This document shows positions 31,096 to 34,820 of a DNA stretch of 34,820 nucleotides, piece by piece. Location: the NCBI GenBank assembly GCA_964485695.1, contig CAZAKZ010000051.1, positions 1-34,820 of the forward strand, read 5' to 3'. The stretch is from CAZAKZ01 sp964485695. Its GTDB lineage: Bacteria > Planctomycetota > JAFGQW01. The notes below the pieces were generated by a model. It was not told where the DNA came from and did not search any database. It saw nothing but the letters and a program-made list of their open reading frames with translations. Made by a program: the position numbers and the translations under genes. The first letter of the stretch is position 1, and each line of letters starts with the position of its first letter.

Positions 31096-32580
31096 ATGGA
31101 ACGCGAAGAGATCAGGAACCACCTCATGGACCTGGTGGACGGAACCCTTGCCCCGGAACGGGCCCGGGAGGTGGAAGAAGCCCTTGCCCACCATCCCGAC
31201 CTCGAGCAGGAAGTGAGGGACCTCCGGGAGGCCGTGCATCTGGCCGGCCAGCTCTCCGGCGTGGAGGCGCCTCCGGATCTGACCGAAGGCATCCGTCGTG
31301 CCGTGGATGCGGCGCGGAAGCCGGTCTTTTCCCCGGTGCGGATCCTCTGGCCCGTTGCCGCCGCGGCCGCGGCTGTGCTGCTGTTCGCCGTAGCCCTGAC
31401 CTTTCGAGATCGTGAGCCGGACTCGATCCCCCCGACGGATCGCGTCGCCTCGAAGAAATCAGAGACAGACGCCTACAGAGGGGACTTCAAAGAAGCCAAG
31501 ATAGAAGCCGAGAATATCGCCGAGAAAGCAGCCAAGTACGATAGGAAGTTGGCGATAACCGAAGCAACGAAGGGGAAGAAGGGGAAGGTAGAAGAACTCG
31601 AATTCAAGAAAGAGAAAGAGAAGGGGAAAGGCATCCAGCCGGAGGAGGCCGAGGTCCAAGACCACCTGAATCGACGCCTCCGGAAAGCAGGGGATACAAC
31701 CCCGCCCCGGCCTTCGCCGGCTGTCGCAGACAAGAGCCCGGAGAGTGGTAGCGGAAGCCGCGATGCTGCGGACGAGAAACGGGCCATGAAGGCATTGAAG
31801 GAACAGAAGAAACCTGCGGGCCGGGTCGAAAAACAGGCCAAGGACCGGCCGCGACGGGTGCGTACCGGATACCTGCCGAAGAAACCCAAAGACGCGAGTG
31901 CTTACTCGAGACAGGTCTCTCCCCGTCTAGTGGAGGCCCGCCTCGAGGTGGATCCTCGCGGACTGGCCCCGGTCCGGGAAGCCCTCATCCGGTTCGTCCT
32001 GGATTCCGGGATCGAGGCCGCAGCGATTCCCGCCAGCCAGATACAACGCTTTCTCGGGCGGCCTCGTGCGGCCGTCGGCCAGGGAAGGCCCTTCCCGACG
32101 GCGAGGATCCGGCTGGACCTCACCGACCCGGAGGCGAAGCGCCTCACCGCACTTCTGAAAGGACACGGGAAATTCTCCCGGGCTCCCCTGGAAACGAGGA
32201 AGTGGGGGAAAGACTTCATCAAGGGGAAGAAGGGCACTGCAGGGGGATTCCTGGACGATGGTCTGACACGAGAGGAGCGGCTTGCCAGAGAGCCGGCACC
32301 CCCCTCCCGCCCGTCTCGAGTCGCCCGCGGCGCTGCGCGCTCCAAGAAGCCCGGGGCCGAAACCGAGGATGCACCGGTTCCGGCCGGCGGGGCGGCCGGG
32401 CGGGAAGGACGCCCCCCGGCACCGGAATCGAAGGACCAGGAAATAACCCGGCCCGGAAAAAAGGAGCTGCGTTCCGGCAAGGACGCACCGGACCGCACGG
32501 AGAAGGCGGGGCACTCCAGGATGGATCGATCTCCGCCACCGATCCGCCAGGTCTGGATCCTGATCATCCAGAGCAAGTAG
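31096..32580 (+). CDS. Membrane anti-sigma-like protein, zinc-less, with charged extracytoplasmic region
   Basis: A 494-residue protein starting right at the end of the sigma gene (TAA then ATG; AAGGAG 11 nt upstream). The N-terminal 75 residues (HLMDLVDGTLAPERAREVEE, HHPDLEQEVRDLREAV) fit the helical anti-sigma domain. A single membrane helix lies at about 82-103. Then comes an extremely charged, Lys/Glu-rich linker (about 110-260) with lower GC than the surrounding DNA, a folded-looking part (about 275-360: LVEARLEVDPRGLAPVREAL, PFPTARIRLDLTDPEA), and a low-complexity Pro/Ala/Arg/Lys tail. The whole protein contains no cysteine, so it lacks the HxxxCxxC zinc motif of classical ZAS anti-sigma factors. 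It probably holds the sigma factor at the inner membrane and senses an envelope signal; proteolytic release is inference. Confidence 0.8.
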   Translation: MEREEIRNHLMDLVDGTLAPERAREVEEALAHHPDLEQEVRDLREAVHLAGQLSGVEAPPDLTEGIRRAVDAARKPVFSPVRILWPVAAAAAAVLLFAVALTFRDREPDSIPPTDRVASKKSETDAYRGDFKEAKIEAENIAEKAAKYDRKLAITEATKGKKGKVEELEFKKEKEKGKGIQPEEAEVQDHLNRRLRKAGDTTPPRPSPAVADKSPESGSGSRDAADEKRAMKALKEQKKPAGRVEKQAKDRPRRVRTGYLPKKPKDASAYSRQVSPRLVEARLEVDPRGLAPVREALIRFVLDSGIEAAAIPASQIQRFLGRPRAAVGQGRPFPTARIRLDLTDPEAKRLTALLKGHGKFSRAPLETRKWGKDFIKGKKGTAGGFLDDGLTREERLAREPAPPSRPSRVARGAARSKKPGAETEDAPVPAGGAAGREGRPPAPESKDQEITRPGKKELRSGKDAPDRTEKAGHSRMDRSPPPIRQVWILIIQSK

Positions 32581-32692
32581 CCCTTTTCCCAGGGATCGGG
32601 CTTCAGTACAATGCCTGCCCGGGCAAAGGGCGGCCCACCTCCGGCGCTTTCAGAACAGGATCAGACAGACACCCGCCCTCGGGGAGGAAGAC
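32581..32692 (+). promoter_or_regulatory. Intergenic region before recG
   Basis: TACAAT (32607-32612) is a possible -10 box, but no good -35 lies 16-18 bp upstream. The perfect palindrome TGCCCGGGCA (32616-32625) follows directly. A GGAGG ribosome-binding site sits 5-6 nt before the recG ATG. No terminator for the anti-sigma gene was seen, so readthrough is possible. Confidence 0.35.
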
Positions 32693-34732
32693 ATGGACCA
32701 GCCCCTTCGCGCCGCACGCACGAAGGCGCGTGGGACAGGCACCCTGACTGCGGATTCACCCCTCACGGAACTGAAGGGGGTGGGGCCTCGCAGGGCCGCC
32801 GCCCTCTCTACCCTGGGCCTGACCACCGTGGCCTCCCTCCTGAAACACCTGCCGAGGCGATACGAGGATCGCCGGAATCCGGTGCCTCTCGAGGCTCTGG
32901 CCGAGCGGAGGACGGCTGTGGTCCGGGCGCGGGTGAAGAGGGTGACGCTCCAGCGGCTGGGCGGAAGAAGGACGCTGCTTCGAGTCCGCCTTGTGGATGC
33001 CACCGGCGAGGCCGAGGCCCTCTATTTCAACCAGCCGTACCGCCGGGCAGCATTCGAGGCGGATGAGGAACGGATTCTGGCCGGCCAGGTGGGTTTGCTG
33101 AAGGGCAGAGCCTGTCTGGTCAATCCGGATGTGGTGCCTGTGGACCGTGCTGAGGCCATCGGAGTCGGGCGGTTGTTTCCCGTCTATCCCGGCACCGCGC
33201 ACCTGCCCCGCGCCTTCCTGCGTCGCCTCATCGAGGAGGCCGTGCGGGACCATGCGGATTGCCTCGAGGCCCTGGACTTGCCGGGCCGGGATCCCACCGG
33301 TCGCGCCTGGCTGGAGCGGAGGGCGGCTCTCCGGATCTGTCACTTCCCCGAGGATGAGACCCTCTTGAGACAGGCTCGGCTGCGGTTTCGCTTCGAGGAG
33401 CTGTATTCCCTGCAGCAGGCCCTGGCAAGGCGAAGGGCCACCTATCAGGCGGGCGGGGATCGACGCGGTATCGAAGTGGATGGAGGCATCCTGCAATCGG
33501 CCGTGGATGGATTGCCCTTCGAGTTGACGCCCGGCCAGAGCCGGGCCCTGGACACCCTGGTCACGGACCTGAAGAGTCCCTGGCCCATGTATCGCCTGCT
33601 CCACGGGGATGTGGGCAGCGGCAAGACGGCCGTGGCGCTCCTGGCTGCCGTGGGGGTGATCCGGGCCGGAACCCAGTGCGCATTCATGGCGCCCACCGAG
33701 GTGCTGGCCGGCCAGGTGAAGCGGGTGGCGGACGAGGTTCTCGGCGCTTCCCAGGTCCGGACCCTCCTGGTCCTCGGCAGTTTGCCTGGAGCGAGCCGGC
33801 GGTCCGCACGCAGGGCCGTAGCCGCCGGAGAGGTGGACCTGGTCATCGGAACCCAGGCGTTGATCGCGGAGGGGCTCGATTTCAAGCGCCTCGGCCTGGT
33901 GATCGTGGATGAGGAGCACCGGTTCGGGGTCCGGCAGAGAGACCGGCTTTGCGGCAAGGGATCGTCTCCCAACGTCCTCGTCATGTCGGCCACCCCCATT
34001 CCACGAACGCTGGCGTTGACCGCCTTCGGGGATCTGGACATCACAGTGATCCCGGACCGGCCTCCCGGCCGGAAGACTCCGAGGACGCACCTCATCCCCG
34101 CCAGCGGGCGGGAGGCCGCATTTCGCTTTCTCAGAAAAAAGGTGGATTGCGGGGGAAGGGCGTTCGTGGTGTGCCCTGCCGTGGATGGAGGCCAGGATCC
34201 CGAAAAGTCCGCGGTGGGCGCGGCCCGGGCCCTCATGGACGGGGCGCTCCAGGGTCTCGAGGTGGGCCTCCTCCACGGCCGGCTCACCGGTCCGGAAAAA
34301 CAATCCGTGCTCCACGGATTCCGCACCGGATCCGTGCAGGTCCTGGTGGCCACGACAGTGGTGGAGGTGGGCGTGGACGTGCCCGCCGCCGACGTCATGG
34401 CGATCCTGGGTCCGGATCGGTTCGGACTCGCCCAGCTCCACCAGCTCCGGGGCCGGGTGGGCCGTGGGGGGCAGGTGGCCCACTGCCTCCTGCTCCTCGA
34501 CGGCAGGGAAGGGCCGGAGGCCCTGGCCCGGCTGGAAGTCCTCCCGCGCCTGGAGAACGGCTTTGACCTGGCCGAGGAGGATCTGAGGCTGCGGGGACCG
34601 GGGGAACTGCTGGGTGTGAGGCAGCACGGCTTGCCGGGACTCAACCTGGCGGATTCCCGCCGCGACGTGGAACTTCTGGCCCTGGCCCGGAAGGCCGCCT
34701 TCGAGGAACAGGGCTTGCGCGAGGTTCGCTAA
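32693..34732 (+). CDS. recG: ATP-dependent DNA helicase RecG
   Basis: A 679-residue protein, the normal length for RecG. The N-terminal wedge/OB region starts with LTELKGVGPRRAAALSTLGL (25-44), followed by LPRRYEDRRNP. SF2 helicase motifs: Walker A GDVGSGKT (305-312), APTEVLAGQ (333-341), DEEHRFGVRQR (406-416; DEEH box), MSATPIPRTLAL (431-442), ATTVVEVGVDVPAADVM and QLRGRVGRGG. The C-terminal FDLAEEDLRLRGPGELLGVRQHG is typical. RecG reverses stalled replication forks and processes Holliday junctions and R-loops in the cytoplasm. The start ATG has GGAGG 5-6 nt upstream. It appears functionally unrelated to the neighbouring envelope genes and probably has its own promoter. Identity is very secure. 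Confidence 0.97.
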   Translation: MDQPLRAARTKARGTGTLTADSPLTELKGVGPRRAAALSTLGLTTVASLLKHLPRRYEDRRNPVPLEALAERRTAVVRARVKRVTLQRLGGRRTLLRVRLVDATGEAEALYFNQPYRRAAFEADEERILAGQVGLLKGRACLVNPDVVPVDRAEAIGVGRLFPVYPGTAHLPRAFLRRLIEEAVRDHADCLEALDLPGRDPTGRAWLERRAALRICHFPEDETLLRQARLRFRFEELYSLQQALARRRATYQAGGDRRGIEVDGGILQSAVDGLPFELTPGQSRALDTLVTDLKSPWPMYRLLHGDVGSGKTAVALLAAVGVIRAGTQCAFMAPTEVLAGQVKRVADEVLGASQVRTLLVLGSLPGASRRSARRAVAAGEVDLVIGTQALIAEGLDFKRLGLVIVDEEHRFGVRQRDRLCGKGSSPNVLVMSATPIPRTLALTAFGDLDITVIPDRPPGRKTPRTHLIPASGREAAFRFLRKKVDCGGRAFVVCPAVDGGQDPEKSAVGAARALMDGALQGLEVGLLHGRLTGPEKQSVLHGFRTGSVQVLVATTVVEVGVDVPAADVMAILGPDRFGLAQLHQLRGRVGRGGQVAHCLLLLDGREGPEALARLEVLPRLENGFDLAEEDLRLRGPGELLGVRQHGLPGLNLADSRRDVELLALARKAAFEEQGLREVR

Positions 34733-34781
34733 GTTTCTCTCCGATCCGGACTCACTCGAGCCGGCTCATTTTAAGGGGAAA

Positions 34782-34800
34782 CCCCCAGCTCTGCTGGGGG
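34782..34800. repeat. Perfect 8-bp hairpin near the window edge
   Basis: CCCCCAGC and GCTGGGGG pair around a TCT loop, 49 bp after the recG stop. On the plus strand no T-run follows (ACTCGTGAAG), so a recG intrinsic terminator is not shown. On the minus strand the stem is followed by TTTCCCCTT, a poor T-tract, so it could be a weak terminator for a converging gene, or the subterminal hairpin of a transposable element beyond the edge. Confidence 0.6.
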
Positions 34801-34820
34801 ACTCGTGAAGTTTGACAGTT

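Noticed and set aside
32756..34627. Minus-strand open frame of about 620 codons opposite recG
   Set aside because: RecG motifs on the plus strand are complete; the antisense frame is a high-GC artefact.

Overview
The window is GC-rich bacterial chromosome of about 35 kb. It holds 18 protein-coding genes, one cut by the left edge, and no rRNA, tRNA, CRISPR array or complete mobile element that I can see. A planctomycete or a relative in that broad group seems the likeliest source. The clues are a BatA/VWA/DUF4175-like/squalene-cyclase-repeat operon, an exported FG-GAP protein, a TM plus coiled-coil protein typical of planctomycete hypotheticals, and large multi-domain membrane proteins. This is inference from gene content, not a phylogeny.

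Left part, minus strand (1-9366): five tightly packed genes, transcribed right to left: BatA-type VWA protein, VWA/glutamine-amidotransferase-like protein, a DUF4175-like coiled-coil protein, an exported prenyltransferase/squalene-oxidase-repeat protein and an HtrA-type serine protease (3' end off the window). Three junctions are overlaps or 2-nt gaps, so this is almost certainly one operon for an envelope-associated complex. The MoxR ATPase and DUF58 genes usually found beside BatA genes are not next to it here. Upstream lie an exported seven-repeat FG-GAP protein (9594-11585), which ends in a clear intrinsic terminator, and a 557-bp gene-free stretch with short repeats.

Middle, minus strand (12143-20425): a tripartite efflux set, made of a membrane-fusion lipoprotein followed by two different RND permeases whose genes overlap by 4 bp. 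No outer-membrane channel gene is in the window.

Right part, plus strand (20641-34732): apolipoprotein N-acyltransferase (lnt); a consensus sigma-70-type promoter driving a TM/coiled-coil protein and a 57-residue membrane protein; then the elongasome cluster mreB, mreC-like, mreD-like, a PBP2-like transpeptidase with a very large insertion, and rodA, nearly all overlapping. Next come an ECF sigma factor with its cognate membrane anti-sigma-like protein, and recG. A perfect hairpin close to the right edge may belong to a neighbouring element.

The common theme is the cell envelope: lipoprotein maturation, efflux, cell-wall elongation, envelope stress signalling and a periplasmic protease. I saw no clearly novel defence or biosynthetic system. 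The most unusual points are the enlarged PBP2, the divergent MreC, the inserts in the first RND permease, the two accessory membrane genes before mreB, the zinc-less anti-sigma protein, and several undescribed repeat or hairpin elements.
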